A stretch of DNA of 64,000 bases from Leptodontidium sp. MPI-SDFR-AT-0119 (Eukaryota; Ascomycota; Leotiomycetes; Helotiales; Leptodontidiaceae), in contig JAHLEZ010000009.1 of assembly GCA_020726505.1 (NCBI GenBank), positions 2,604,001 through 2,668,000 of the forward strand, read 5' to 3'. A model generated the notes under the pieces. The model saw only the letters and a list, made by a program, of their open reading frames with translations. It ran no database searches and was not told the origin of the DNA. Shown here in pieces: positions 1 to 11,092 of the stretch; the stretch's first letter is position 1, and every line of letters starts with the position of its first letter. The position numbers were made by a program, and so were the translations under genes.

Positions 1-190
1 TAGAGTTAGTATTAGAAGAGAAAGTTGTCTAACGTTTGAGGTCGCCGTTAGTGATTAATGTAGCCTCTTAGTGATTAATATAGCCTCTTAGTGATTAATG
101 TAGCCTCTTAGTGATTAATGTAGCCTCCTCCATAATATTATCGACTGTCCAAGTTGCTCCTGCTATTATCGCACTAATAGCTTTTATAGA
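1..190 (-). pseudogene. hAT transposase fragment (distal side of copia-1 insertion)
   Basis: Read on the minus strand, this stretch continues the frame of the hAT fragment at 7700-8223 once copia-1 and one copy of its target duplication are ignored. The joined reading passes through residues resembling TWTVDNIMEEATLITKRL before it hits stops. It is interrupted by four 20-bp tandem repeats (48-127). No start, no intact domain and no function remain. The assignment rests on continuity with the better-preserved part beyond copia-1; on its own this piece would not be recognisable. Confidence 0.45.
48..127. repeat. four tandem copies of a 20-bp unit
   Basis: The unit TTAGTGATTAATGTAGCCTC occurs four times head to tail; the second copy differs by one base (G to A). 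It lies inside the decayed hAT reading frame, so it is probably a local slippage or duplication event after inactivation. Confidence 0.9.
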
Positions 191-195
191 CTAGT

Positions 196-392
196 TGTCG
201 TGCAGGTTATGGTAGGCCGGCTAAGCGAGTCCAATCAAAGGCACCATGGCCAAAGCGCCCGCGACCTCTATATTCAGGGAGCTTGAATAGACTATACGTA
301 GATAATATAACCATTAATTATAGTACTGCGTATACCTCAATAATACGTCAAATACGCCTCTGTGGAGCCTCTAGGCGTACTTTTGCACGACA
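196..392 (+). repeat. copia-1 5' LTR
   Basis: 197 bp, TG...CA, with a perfect 9-bp inverted repeat at its ends (TGTCGTGCA / TGCACGACA; one arm is mutated in the 3' copy). It differs from the 3' LTR at 7 sites, all transitions and all in CpA/TpA or TpG/TpA context. Confidence 0.95.
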
Positions 393-403
393 GTTATGAG
401 CCC
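393..403 (+). other. primer-binding site, initiator tRNA-Met anticodon-arm type
   Basis: GTTATGAGCCC immediately follows the 5' LTR. It is complementary to the anticodon stem-loop (GGGCUCAUAAC) of eukaryotic initiator tRNA-Met, not to its 3' end. Drosophila copia and yeast Ty5 prime in this way from a cleaved half-tRNA. The tRNA sequence is from general knowledge; the match is seen here. Confidence 0.8.
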
Positions 404-799
404 CGTAAGTTATTAAAGCTTCCTAGTCGCATGCACGCGCCGACGTGGCTCTACAGAGGTATGTAGAGGCTTTCTCACCGTTGCCTTACACACGTACTAG
501 TAGTACTCAAAAGCCCGTCAATAACCCTCAAATCACTAAAACCTCTTCGAAATCATCATATGTATACCTAAAACCGACAATGTCACTTCTAAGGCTACCT
601 GCGGACTATAATTTGAAGGCGTGGAAGGATTAGGCGACATGGCACTTGCGCTTGAATTTCTATGTTGGTTTTATAGGTGCACTAGACATAGTAAACCCCA
701 GCGCCCCTGCGACAGGCTATATTCTAAACCTCCGACTAAAGGCTCTAACGCTCGAAAGTACCGCGAAAGAGGTTACAAAGACTTAGTTAAGCTAGTATT

Positions 800-3700
800 A
801 CACTAATGTTGTAGCTTAGAAAGCAGCAAACCTACAACTGTCCTTAACGCCTGAGTCGACTGACAACGCGTGGGCTACACTGACCCTAGAGCCATCGACA
901 GATACTTAAATAAAAGGGACAAGTCTAGAAGAAGCTGGTCCACTTCCTTACCCGACAATTATAGAGATATAATAGATCTACACAGCACAAGCTAGGGAGT
1001 ACTAGTACACGCTTGCTGAATAGACGAGCTAAAATAATAAATACATAGCTCTATATAACTAGCTCTCCGAAACAGTAGACGATTCGCTTTTGGACTCTGC
1101 GATTAGGGAACTGGAGGGCAAGAGCGAACTAAGTATATAAAAGCTAGTTGGCACACTTTAGCGTGACATAGCACTGTCAGAATCGTTAGTCCTTACTACA
1201 GTGGTCACGGAATACGAGAAGGTTTTAAGGGAGGCATATGAGGGAAAAGTCAACGTTAACTAGTGGATGAAGGACTTCTTGAAGGCTTACAAGAATACTA
1301 AAGCGTATAATATACTTGAAGTCAAGGGCACTGTGGCTCTAAAGAAGTGGCTACGTGCGGTGGGAGCTCACATGTACCCTGACTGGGCAAATCCTATCCT
1401 TAGTACAGTTATACGCGACGACTAACTTGGAAAAGAGTATAGTTTTACTCTTGACGACTATATTTAGGTGCTCCTTGGCATAGACTAAGAGTATACTATG
1501 TTTAGGAAGCCCAGGCGTCAAGGAGGGGGGGGGTGGTCAATACTCAACCCTTGGGGGAATAGACGATAGTGTGTCGGGCGTAAGCTCTAGTAGATCTCGT
1601 TCTCGCGGCCAAGGTAACTTATGCCTATGTGACATGAACAGTAAGCACTTCTTTGAACTGCTCAAGTGCTGGAGACTACGTTATGTAGTTAATGGAACGA
1701 CCACGGAAGGCATGAAGTATGTGCTAAACACTGACGAAGTAACTGTAACCTGTAAGAAGTTGGAGACTGTAGACTTCAGGGAGCTCAAGGCCGCTATAGC
1801 CAAAGAAGGTTGGAAGTACGTTGTAATAGCTAAAATTACTAGAGCTAATAGCACTAGTACCTCTAAACCTACTATTAACGCCAAAACAGCCGATGCTACT
1901 GCACTTGTAGGAAACAAAGACAAAGGCAAAGTTACGTGGGAAGGGACAGGGAGTATTAACGCAGCTATACTTGACCTAAACTTTCTTGATGACATAATCT
2001 GGGACGACACTCTTAACGCTGGCATCTATAGTACTATGGAGTTCTAACGCTACCCTCTGTTAGACAGCACTCTAGTTAATAACTACGGCGTAACTCACTT
2101 AGTTAATAGCATTAATAAACTAGTCTCCGGTAGCTTTAAATGTACTATAAGAGAATTAGTTGACGTGGGCACCTCAAACTTACTAATTATTAGGAGAGGT
2201 ACACGTATCTTTGAAAACGCTATATATAGACCTGCCGGACTATATACTAGGGACCTGACGCTGTCTAATGTGGCTGTTGTAGAGGGGTTTAATGTTAATA
2301 TTATCTTAGAGAGCCTCCTTGCACAGTCGGGGGTGTGGTATAATAGTACTGACACGACTTTGCGCGTAGGCAATACTGAAGAGAGCTATATAGTAAGAAA
2401 CCTGTAACGTAAGTGGAACCTTATAGTATTTGAATATAAGCTAGTTAACAACTGCTCGCGCTCTCTACAACTGCGTGTATTTATGAAGACTCGTAGATCT
2501 CCTGCTGTAATAATATACCCGATAATTAGTAGACGACTATACTCTCTCAAAAAGTATACCTTTTAATTATCTCGCCGGTTCTTACGACCCCGGAGCGATA
2601 CAGTACAGATGTGGCACTTACGGGCTGGTCACCTCGGCAAAATGGCCCTAGAAGCTCTTGTGAAGTATGCCCGCAATGTCTAAATCGATGGAATCACTAG
2701 TATATAATGCGAAAGTTATGTTGTGACACACTTAAATCAACGACTATCGTGTAGAGAGTTAGACAATAAGTCCCTGAGACCTTTCTTTAGAGTCACATGG
2801 GACCTGTTTAATTACCCTGTAGGCTACAATGGCATATGCTGGCTATTATTAATTAAGGACGAATATAATAGAAAGCTTTTCGTATTTATACTCACGAGCA
2901 AAGCTAACGAGTTAATTATAGGAGTGCTTAAAGTATTTAAGGCATGGACTAGACGCTAATACGGTCTGGCCATATGTAAAGTCAGGTCTAATAACGACAC
3001 GTCTGTAATTAACACAAGATATTAGACTTAGTACGACCAATGGGCGTTAGACAATAGCATCGACCTAGAGCCTACTCCTATCTACACACATGAGCCAAAT
3101 GGAGGTACAGAAAGAGCTAGTGGGGAGCTAATTACTAAGGCCTTGAAAATGATAACAAGCGCTAATCTATTATCCAAGCTGTGGCCGGAGGCTGTTTTAA
3201 TAGCTGCACACCTTTATAATATGTCGCCACTAGCTAGGAGAGCCATGTGATCGCCAAACGAAGTGCTAGAGGCATAGTTCAGGTAGTATTTTCGGTAGTA
3301 CGACTTACACATAGTAAAGAGGTTGTTAGTCGATTTGAGACCTGACTGGAGCAACATTTTTACGTATAGCGCCAAAGCCTACGCGATGATCAAAGACCGA
3401 CAAGCTCTCTATGACAAGAGAGGCTTTAAGGTTAACCTAAGGGGGCACGTCAGTTACCTAGTTAGTTACTGTGCAACCAATATATACAGGATCTAGATAC
3501 TCCTACTAAAGCGTGTAATACGTACTTAAAATGTTGTTTTTAATGAGGCACAGTTCTATAACAAGTAAGTAGTAGTCGGCTAACTACTACTGATACTTAA
3601 ACAGGTCGTTGATATACTTGCGGAGCCTAAGGCCGCTTAGGACGCCGAGTTAGTCATCGAACACGTAGGGGACGAGTATGTGAAGGCGAAAAACAGTACT

Positions 3701-6188
3701 AAATTGAATAGGCTACTGTCTGACTTAATAAAAGTCGACGAAGTTTCTACGGAGGTAGTCCTACACGTAACTGCTGAGGCGGGACTGCCTGTTCCACGAG
3801 AGTACTAGAATAAGATAGTACTATTAGATTCACGAATTGACACGTCAGGGGACGACATAGAGCTTGACAAGGACGATATAGAAGTTCTGGTAACAATAAA
3901 AAGCCTAGGCACACCAAGACAGACTCGAAGCTAGACATAACGAAACGAACATATTAAGCCTGGGAGGGGTGCCCCACGTGCGAAACCACTACGCTAGATT
4001 GAGGGTACGCGCAAATTAATACCTTAAGTTGTAATTTAGAGTGGAGCACGAGACAGCTAGAGTTAACTACTACGCCAAACTGAAGTAACTAGTGCAGGCC
4101 CAGGAAGTGCACTGTAGCACGAAAACACCTCGTCTGAGGAGGATTACGACGACGAGCTAGAGGAAGAATAATAACTACTCCTGGAAAACACACTGTTAGA
4201 GACAATAATATAACCCCTGTTAAAAGAAACTATGTCTCAAGAGACCTTAGACGAAGTGTTATAGGCACCTAACTAAAGTCAACTGTACCTTGTCACTCGA
4301 GCTTAGCGGAGAAGGCGAGCTAGAGAGACAATACAATTGAATAGACGGTCAAAGATTAGGCCGGGAGTATACTCCTTCACGATAAGGGAGCTCTTAAGCG
4401 CCGAGTCTATAGACTAAAAAGACAAGAACTATACGTAAATCGTATCCTTTACTACGACGTTCTGGAATGAAGACGTGACGCGAGAAGATAGTAAAGACTA
4501 TAGAATTGTGCATGCTGTCTTTGTAGCTGTAGTCAGTGGCAAAACGATTAGAGTACAGGAAACTATAAGCTCTAAAATAATATAACTATATTAGGCAAAG
4601 CTTCCGATAATACTAAAGTACTAGCAGAACTTAGATTAGCACCCGTGAGGAGAACACTTCTAAGAGGACGCACGCAAGGAGATAGAGAACCTCTAGGCTA
4701 GGAAATGCTAGTATATTGTGCTTAGGGCAGACGTTAAAACGACGCTTATACTACTAAAATGGGTGTTTACTTACAAAGTTAACTTAGCTAAATAGCTTAT
4801 ACACACTAAATCACGTATCGTTACTAGGGGTGACTTGTAAGAGGATGTTACTATATTCTCCACGTACGCCTCTACACTAGCGGCGAGGTCTTTTTGTGTT
4901 ACGATGGCCCTGGCAGCTTAATTTGACATGGAAGTTAAGTAGTACGACGTCGTGAACGCTTTTGTTAATATAAAACGAGACGAATGAAGTGCACTTGTCT
5001 ACTGTTACTTTCCTGACGGTTTTAAGTAGCCTGGCATAGTTGTAGAGATCGATAGAGCCCTATATGGCCTACGCGACTCCCCAGCCCTATAGTATGGCGA
5101 CTTCTTAGCTACACTCAGAAGCCTTAGTCTAGAGCCACTTGTAGAAGAGCCCTATATATTTATAAACAACAAGCGCACAGTATTTGTGGCCTTTTACGTA
5201 GACGACATATAAGTGTTGTACTATAAGTCAAACCTCGCTGTAGCGGCCAAAATCACCGATGGCCTTAATAAAGCCTATGAGCTGACTGTAATAGGTGACG
5301 TGGAGTAGTTTCTAGGGGTGCGAATTATACGGGACAGACATGTGAAAATAGTCACGTTAGTCCACGACACGTATATAGAGAAGGTGGCCCGGAAATTTAG
5401 CTTAGTAGATGGCAACTGCCCGAGCACCCCTCTGCCGTACTACGACCTAGTCAAAAACACTAGTAAAGCGACGAAGGCACAAATTAAGGAGTACTAAGAA
5501 AAGGTCGGATCTGTCTTGTATATGGCTGTTATGATTAGACTGGACGTAGCTTTTGCAGCTTTATAGCTGTCGTAATTCTTAACGAACCTAAGCCAGAAGT
5601 ACTTATAGGCTGTCGATTGGACGATACGTTACTTGTTTAGTACACACTTCTTAGGGATTGTTTATAACTATTAATAGCGTGAAACGTAGCTTGTAATAGC
5701 GTCTAATGCCTCTTTCGTAGATAATTTGGAAATTAGGCGTTCTTTATAAGGGCTTATTATTCTTTTGTTCGGGGGGTACTATACTCTAGAAAGTATTTAA
5801 GTAAGATATAGTCACTACCTCGACTATAGAAGTTAAGCTCTTGGGGGTGGAGCGAACTGCAAAGGAAGTTATAATACTATAGAGGCTCTTTAGAGAAATG
5901 TACCTTAATGTGGGGTGCCCCTAGAATATCTTCTACGATAACTAATAGACGATTAGGCTTATAGTTAGAGAGAACTAGCGTATATTAACTAAGCTTAGGC
6001 ACGTTGATATTCAGAATATGTGGCTACGCTAGGAGTATTAAAAAGGCAGTTTTGAGGTTATGTATCTGCCTAGTAGTAAGATGTACGCTGATGGCCTCAC
6101 TAAAAACCTCCCACGCTAGAAGTTTGAGACCTTCTTAGTACTGCTTAACCTACAAGATATTAGGGCATTAGTAGAAGAGCTCAATTGA
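800..6188 (+). pseudogene. copia-1 gag-pol polyprotein remnant
   Basis: One reading frame runs from Gag into reverse transcriptase. Seen in order: a Gag region (about 1571-2047); a protease-like LDSTLVNNYGVTHLVN stretch (about 2060); the pre-integrase motif WHLRAGHLGKMALEALVK (about 2610); an integrase core with a conserved Asp near 2800 and the NGGTERAS glutamate segment (about 3100); reverse transcriptase with ALYGLRD (about 5055) and FYVDDI (about 5192); then RNase H. The stops are mostly TAG, as expected if CAG and TGG codons were mutated. The frame shifts near a run of G at about 5770 and the last part ends in TGA at 6186-6188. The exact Gag start cannot be fixed because the first 700 bp are full of stops. 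No functional product is expected. Confidence 0.85.
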
Positions 6189-6424
6189 AGCTTGCACCTT
6201 ACTGCAAAACACACTCTTTTGTTTTCCTTTGTATTTTTTAAGGTAGTATAGTCACTTTAAGTATGATCTTTTTAAGTTGTTAGAGGGCAGGAAATCTATT
6301 CCGGCCGAAGCCACAACTAAACTAACGCAAAGTAAGTACATAAGGGCCTGTTCTTAAGTTGTTTATAAGGTAGTAAACTATAACTCTAAAGGGGCACGTT
6401 CCTAAGCTGCTATTAAGTCGTGAA

Positions 6425-7265
6425 CTAAATCACTAACAAGTCTACTAGCTCTACTAGTAACTCCTTGATACGGCGGCGGCGGGCGGCCACACCACTAGTA
6501 CTATCAGTAGTAGCAGCAGCACCAGCACTAGCACTAATAGCACTAGCACTAGCACTAGCACTAACCCGAACAGGTGGGAGGATTGGGCGGGGGGCGGGGG
6601 CAGGGGTAGTGGCGGGGGCGGCAGCGGCTAGATAACTAAAGTTAGTCTCTTTGAAGTTGTTATAAAGACGGAATAAACATACTAGGAGTAGTAAGAGCCT
6701 CACGGACCGTGGCCCGGAGGGATTTTAACTACTACTTAGAGTTAGCCAAACTCAAAACCACAAGAACTAAAGTCAAACTTACGTGGGTGTGTGAGGCACT
6801 ACGCTTCTCCTCTAGAAAGGCGGCAAAAGCTACTGTAATAGTAGGCTTAATAGGACTAGCGCAACTATGATTCTGACTGTGGCACCGAAGGCACTGAGCC
6901 GAGCTAGTAGCATCTTAATAGATGTTAATAAGGAGGTCACCTTTTAAGGTAACTTTGACACATGCCGAGTAAGGGACCTCCCTATTAGCACTTGCCTCAG
7001 CGCGGCGGCGAGAGGGGGTAGCAGGGGCGGCAGGAGGGGGCGTAGGAGAGGGGGTGCGGCGGCGAGGAGCGGCGGCAGACTGTTATAGCTAGTTAGTATA
7101 CTCTAACCTACCTAACTTCTTAACTTTTTAACTCAAATAACGTCAGAATTAATCTTAAATTAGTAAAATATAAGGGAAACGTACCTTCTTTACTACGCGA
7201 GTAGCGGCGAGGTTGGAGCGCCGAGAGGCGCGGGCGGCTAACTTGGCGGCAAAGACACGACTCAT
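6425..7265 (-). pseudogene. copia-1 antisense accessory gene, four exons, one premature stop
   Basis: A spliced gene on the strand opposite to gag-pol. Exons 7185-7265, 6783-7079, 6683-6728 and 6425-6627; introns of 105, 54 and 55 bp with donors GTACGT, GTAAGT, GTATGT, internal CTAAC branch sites and AG ends. The exons sum to 627 nt in one frame (208 codons plus stop), starting MSRVFAAKLAARASRR. Residues 28-60 are Ala/Pro/Arg-rich; C90, C93 and C100 form a CxxCx6C motif; the C-terminal part has an Ala/Ser/Thr-Pro-rich stretch, RRRR and a leucine-rich helix. A single TAA at codon 82 (6915-6917) is consistent with a RIP-mutated CAA. I recognise no family with certainty; the Cys pattern suggests a zinc/nucleic-acid-binding role. 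Copia-2 and copia-3 have a counterpart in the same place. Confidence 0.75.
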
Positions 7266-7487
7266 TTTGAATTTAGTATGCTTATAGAAGGAAGTTACGA
7301 TGGGGGAGTAGTTGTCTATATACTCTCGTTTGGACGTTTGGCATGTTTGCTTTGGCTACTACTTATCATTTTCCCTTATTGTCTGTCGCTTTTATATTAT
7401 TAGTTATATATTATATGTCGATTTCCTATTGTCTATTATGTTTGTTGAGTACTTGTTTGTTTCGCTAAAGCTTAGTATTGTCCTTGG

Positions 7488-7497
7488 CGAGGGGGTG
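7488..7497 (+). other. polypurine tract of copia-1
   Basis: CGAGGGGGTG directly precedes the 3' LTR. This is the expected position and composition for the plus-strand primer of an LTR retrotransposon. Confidence 0.6.
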
Positions 7498-7694
7498 TGT
7501 CGTGTAGGTTATGGTAGGCCGGCTAAGCGAGTCCAATCAAAGGCACTATGGCCAAAGCGCCCGCGACCTCTATATTCAGGGAGCTTGAATAGACTATACG
7601 TAGATAATACAACCATCAATTACAGTACTGCGCATACCTCAATAATACGTCAAATACGCCTCTGTGGAGCCTCTAGGCGTGCTTTTGCACGACA
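7498..7694 (+). repeat. copia-1 3' LTR
   Basis: 197 bp, followed by the target duplication CTAGT at 7695-7699. It is the partner of the LTR at 196-392. Confidence 0.95.
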
Positions 7695-7699
7695 CTAGT

Positions 7700-8223
7700 A
7701 ATATAATTCGTCGCCGACTAAGAAGGAGATGTTTTCGACCTTTTCTGTCGATACATTCGCAGAGCTATTAGGGACGATTTGAATATAACTAGTAGAGTTA
7801 GTAATAGCTTGTACGACCTTCTTCAAGTCAGCGTAGATGCGAGGAAGCCAAGTATCACGCAAAGTAGTTCGTTTAGGAAGTAAGAAATTCAGCTTTATCT
7901 AAAGAGCCTCCTATTTAGGAGACTCAAACTAATTGAAATTGGCTATGCTAGTGAGGACTACAATAGCGAATAACTCCTCCGCGGATTTGTCTTAAGTCGA
8001 GAAGAAGTTAGGAATCGTTATAACTCTTTTTCTCTTGTGTTTAGTCTAATCAAACTTTACACACTTCTTCTCGATATACGATCGTAGGCTATTGGTGATG
8101 TTCTATGTAATTCGGTCCTTGCAATACTTACATTCGCCCGTTTTCCCTCTTTTGTCGGTCGCAGGGATTAAAGTAAAGTGAGAGTATATCTTTGTATAAG
8201 AGAGATCAAGAATAACGTCCATT
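7700..8223 (-). pseudogene. hAT-family transposase, N-terminal part, split by copia-1
   Basis: The minus-strand reading starts at an ATG at 8223 (MDVILDLSYTKIYSHF...). It has a BED-type zinc-finger layout (CKYCKDRI ... LRSYIEKKC), then ELFAIVVLTSIANFN, FESPK and LPKRTTLRDTWLPRIYADLKK, the order seen in hAT transposases before the catalytic domain. Several TAG/TAA codons interrupt it. The reading runs directly into the left copy of the copia-1 target site and continues at 190 down to 1. The catalytic core and C-terminus lie outside the window or are lost. Confidence 0.7.
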
Positions 8224-8477
8224 TTAATAATTTGGCGTTATTAAGCTAAAGATATCGATTAAACAGAGAGAGTTGCGAGGAAAATTGAGGTTTAGGGGGA
8301 TAGAGGGTGAGAGAAAAAAGTGCTAAGTAATTGGAATTCCTTGGCTTCTAATTGGCCGATCGGCCGGGTTAATATTCCCCCGGTCACGTGTTTAATAAAT
8401 AATGAATAACAGGATTTTACTATTCATTTTATTAATAACGAATTCGCCCCCTATTAATTAATGAACCCATCCCTAAT
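8224..8477. other. upstream region of the hAT fragment with a palindrome
   Basis: AT-rich non-coding DNA. It holds an inverted repeat (AATGAATA at 8401-8408, TATTCATT at 8421-8428, with imperfect extension both ways) and a GC-palindromic patch TGGCCGATCGGCCG near 8352. This may be the hAT terminal region, but no clear terminal inverted repeat was identified. Confidence 0.35.
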
Positions 8478-8830
8478 AAGAAGCCCTGGGTTTTATAGCT
8501 ATAACCTGTGAAAGTTAGATCTTTGTTTTAGACGTATGTGGCTTGTTTAAGCTATTTCCGACTGATTTAAGCCTAAAATAAGCTTTATTAAGTATATAAG
8601 CGAGCTTTAGGCGAGGTAGTTATGTTATAATCTTATAGGTTTTAGTGTCCTAGGGTCCCTCTTCTTTTTCTAATATTTTAGTAAGATCTCTTAATATTAA
8701 GCGCGGCTAATTGACCGCTTTCTCCACGTTTAAAGAGCCCGAGTAAAAAAGTAATTCGTTAAAAGTAACGTGTTAAGTCACTATTATACGCTATAACTAA
8801 GGTATTTAAACCTTATATATATTAAACGAG
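8478..8830. repeat. rearranged copy of the copia-2 5' terminal region
   Basis: 8478-8640 matches 19197-19357 in direct orientation (shared block GACGTATGTGGCTTGTTT and following). 8632-8830 matches 19370-19567 in inverted orientation (shared block TTAATATTAAGCGCGGCTA). Differences are mostly C/T and G/A, as expected for RIP. No coding capacity. 8831-8984 holds nothing recognisable. Confidence 0.75.
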
Positions 8831-8984
8831 ACGTATCTTACTAAGTATTTAAGGTGCGCTCTTAAGCCGTGCTATACCGAACTGTGCCGCTATTTGATGT
8901 TCTGCGCTTTAGATCCTGAATAGTTTGGGTCCTATCACGACTGATAGGGATTAATGTTGTTACTAGGGTAGATAATAGTAACCC

Positions 8985-9850
8985 TTGTTAGCTCGTATCC
9001 CCTATTCATCCCGATTCTTGATGCTAGGCCATTATCCAGCATTCGTCATAGCGGGCCACTCTACCCCCCCAACCTTCCATACATCCCACAACAACACAAC
9101 TATTATACCTGCAGAGATTACTTCGCAGATCTTGGGTTATATCGTCGCAGACGCTCGACCATCACCGTTAGGCGGCGGTGTCAGGACCCATGCCGCACAC
9201 CACCCAGTGGTATCGGTATCGACGGCATTCCGTTCGATCTACCTCAACCACCCTTACTCAACTTCCACGGAAGGCAGAGAGACCACGTCAGCCAAACTCC
9301 GTATTAGCGAAACCCTCGAGTTCAGCGACTTGAAAACCCTGTCAGCCTTCTTCAAACACAGTCCGGGTCGACATGCTACAACTTTACACAGCGTTCGGTT
9401 CCTTAGGGTATCTTATCTTGACGATGAGAATGCCACTGGTTAGGGCCAGCGGACTACCGATTATGCTTACGAGGCTTTTGAGTAGCTTTATAAACACTGG
9501 GGTTTATGCGAATATTATGGCTTCGACTCTACATCCCTTACTCACGCGCGATATCTTCCGTCGACGACCCGGGGTTATAGAGCCTCTTTAAGCTCCGCAA
9601 CCTTCCTACCTGACAATTCGTGGTCCACATGGTTATATTACACCTAAACTCCGTAAACATCTCAAAGCGCGTATTTATACAAAGAAGCTGTTCCCGTGGC
9701 GCCCACTTGGCCTAGAAAATGTTGGCGGAAGAAAGTGGAGTGGTCAATTGACATGGCAGGAGCAATACCAGTTACTCGATTCTCGATACAAGTACTTGCA
9801 CGACCGGGAAACCGTCACCAAGAAGGTTGTATTCCCACATGACCGATGGT
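8985..9850 (+). pseudogene. decayed fungal gene of unknown function (F-box-like N-terminus)
   Basis: The reading opens for 152 codons from about 8985. An N-terminal IIPAEITSQILGYI segment resembles the start of fungal F-box or 2EXR-type proteins, followed by NHPYSTSTEGRE and SDLKTLSAFFKHSPGRH. After a TAG near 9440 the coding character continues in shifted frames (TTDYAYEAFEQLYKHW; LTIRGPHGYITPKLRKHL; KLFPWRPLGLENVGGRKW; YQLLDSRYKYLHDRE) to about 9850. Introns cannot explain all breaks, so I call it a pseudogene. A second truncated copy lies in opposite orientation at 18370-18720. The function is unknown; the F-box resemblance is weak. Confidence 0.55.
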
Positions 9851-10285
9851 AACCAAAGTGACTTGTTCAAATCCTCACATATCCCCCAAATTTGCACCTT
9901 CTCACTTCCACTCTGACTACATACCAAATCCACCCGCTCCGTGGTCTGTCGGAATTAATTCGCAAATACCCATATCATTGCGCGTGATAGGGGTACTTAT
10001 AAATCGCTTAGCCTGCTGTCAAGTGGCGATGTGGAATAAACGAGGAAATCTTACCAGAGCATCAAGAGTTTCTCGCCCGCGAGGGATTGGAATTGGGCGG
10101 GATTCAGGATCAGCAACAGCTTGATTTTTACCACTCTCTACCGGTCCCCTTTAATGCTCTCCAGTATGTTGCAGCTCCGGGCCCGTCTGTATCTCTATCG
10201 AGGTCGCAGTACTCTTCTTCGGACTCTCCTTCTTGGCCCTAGGACGATCCTGGCCCAGTAGGCTGAGGGCGCCCTCCCGTCCTAC
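9851..10285 (+). other. possible coding remnant, unassigned
   Basis: Between the decayed gene and the next candidate there is one fairly long open stretch (about 10040-10240) reading EEILPEHQEFLAREG and GIQDQQQLDFYHSLP. It has protein-like composition but no start, no splice context and no family I recognise. Confidence 0.25.
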
Positions 10286-10600
10286 TTAACACATGCGGTT
10301 TCTGCGTCCAAAGACTATCTGGCCCAGTGAATTGCTGTCTTCTTTTTGTTTCTCTAGGTTCCTTCGAATGGTAATCTGGTGCTGTTGTTCGAAGCCATAC
10401 TCTGATTGTATTGTTGATGTCACTGCGGGCTTGTTGGTCTGTTTTAATCCCTCGCAGAACGTACCTCTTGCAATTGATCGAGATTTTGGGCTTAGTCGAC
10501 GTATAGGAGCGGCAGGAAGGCAATTGGTGGGGTTTAGTGGCCCCAATGCTGCAAGGCAGATGTAGAAACCGGCCAGGATGATGATGATGTTTAGCTTCAT
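10286..10600 (-). CDS. candidate small secreted protein
   Basis: A 104-codon open frame beginning MKLNIIIILAGFYICLAALG, which has the shape of a signal peptide (one Lys, a long hydrophobic core, small residues at the end). The mature part has three Cys, several basic residues and no recognised domain. It could be a secreted small protein or a chance ORF: an overlapping ORF of similar length exists in another frame, and no intron or promoter evidence decides. It lies between a pseudogene and the AKR gene. Confidence 0.3.
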   Translation of the reverse strand: MKLNIIIILAGFYICLAALGPLNPTNCLPAAPIRRLSPKSRSIARGTFCEGLKQTNKPAVTSTIQSEYGFEQQHQITIRRNLEKQKEDSNSLGQIVFGRRNRMC

Positions 10601-10613
10601 TGTGATAACTCAA

Positions 10614-11092
10614 CCATAAACGAGCACAGAGAAGTTGGCGAAAAAGAGGAAGCTGGATTCAACGCGCCATGCTGCGCTTAATATTTTTTTGACAGCCTAT
10701 GTTCTGGTTAGAAATGACAATGTCTTGCAAGTAATTTGTTGATGTTCCTTGACTTGAATTCATGTGGATACGCGAGAACCGCCAAGATCACAACCTGCGC
10801 GGCTTCCAAACTCTTGAGGTCATGCTGCCAGAGATTTTACAAAGTCTGGAGTATGTATGTTACAATGAGGATTCTCTAGTTCATTCAAAGCTGTGGTGTG
10901 AAGGGAAGCATTAGGTCCTTTCCCGCAATATCAGCAGAGACAGAGGAAGCGAAGTATTGTCAGCATTTCAAGGCATTGCGAGTACTAAAGTTGCAAATGA
11001 ACAATTCCAATGTGTTCAATATTCAGTTAAACAAGTCATATTGGCTTTCTACCTACATTTCAGTTTCATATCGATACCGATTCCCGATTTCG
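10614..11092. other. intergenic, 3' side of the AKR gene
   Basis: Nothing recognised. Short ORFs on both strands lack domain similarity. The region probably holds the AKR 3' UTR and terminator. Confidence 0.5.

Larger units (their letters stand above)
196..7694 (+). mobile_element. copia-1: full-length Ty1/copia LTR retrotransposon, mutated
   Basis: This is a 7,499-bp element with two 197-bp LTRs (196-392 and 7498-7694), a primer-binding site directly after the 5' LTR, a purine-rich tract before the 3' LTR and a perfect 5-bp target duplication CTAGT (191-195 and 7695-7699). Domain order on the plus strand is Gag, protease, integrase, reverse transcriptase, RNase H, the copia order. The coding frame is peppered with TAG/TAA stops. 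A spliced extra gene lies on the opposite strand between pol and the 3' LTR. The element is inserted in a hAT transposase gene. It is not autonomous in its present form. Confidence 0.95.

Noticed and set aside
1681..2025. 114-codon minus-strand ORF inside copia-1 gag
   Set aside because: Shadow of the plus-strand Gag frame. Unlike the accessory gene at 6425-7265 it has no introns and lies inside gag.
8985..9591. Intact two-ORF gene at 8985-9591
   Set aside because: Coding similarity runs on in three different frames to about 9850, so decay explains it better than two small genes.
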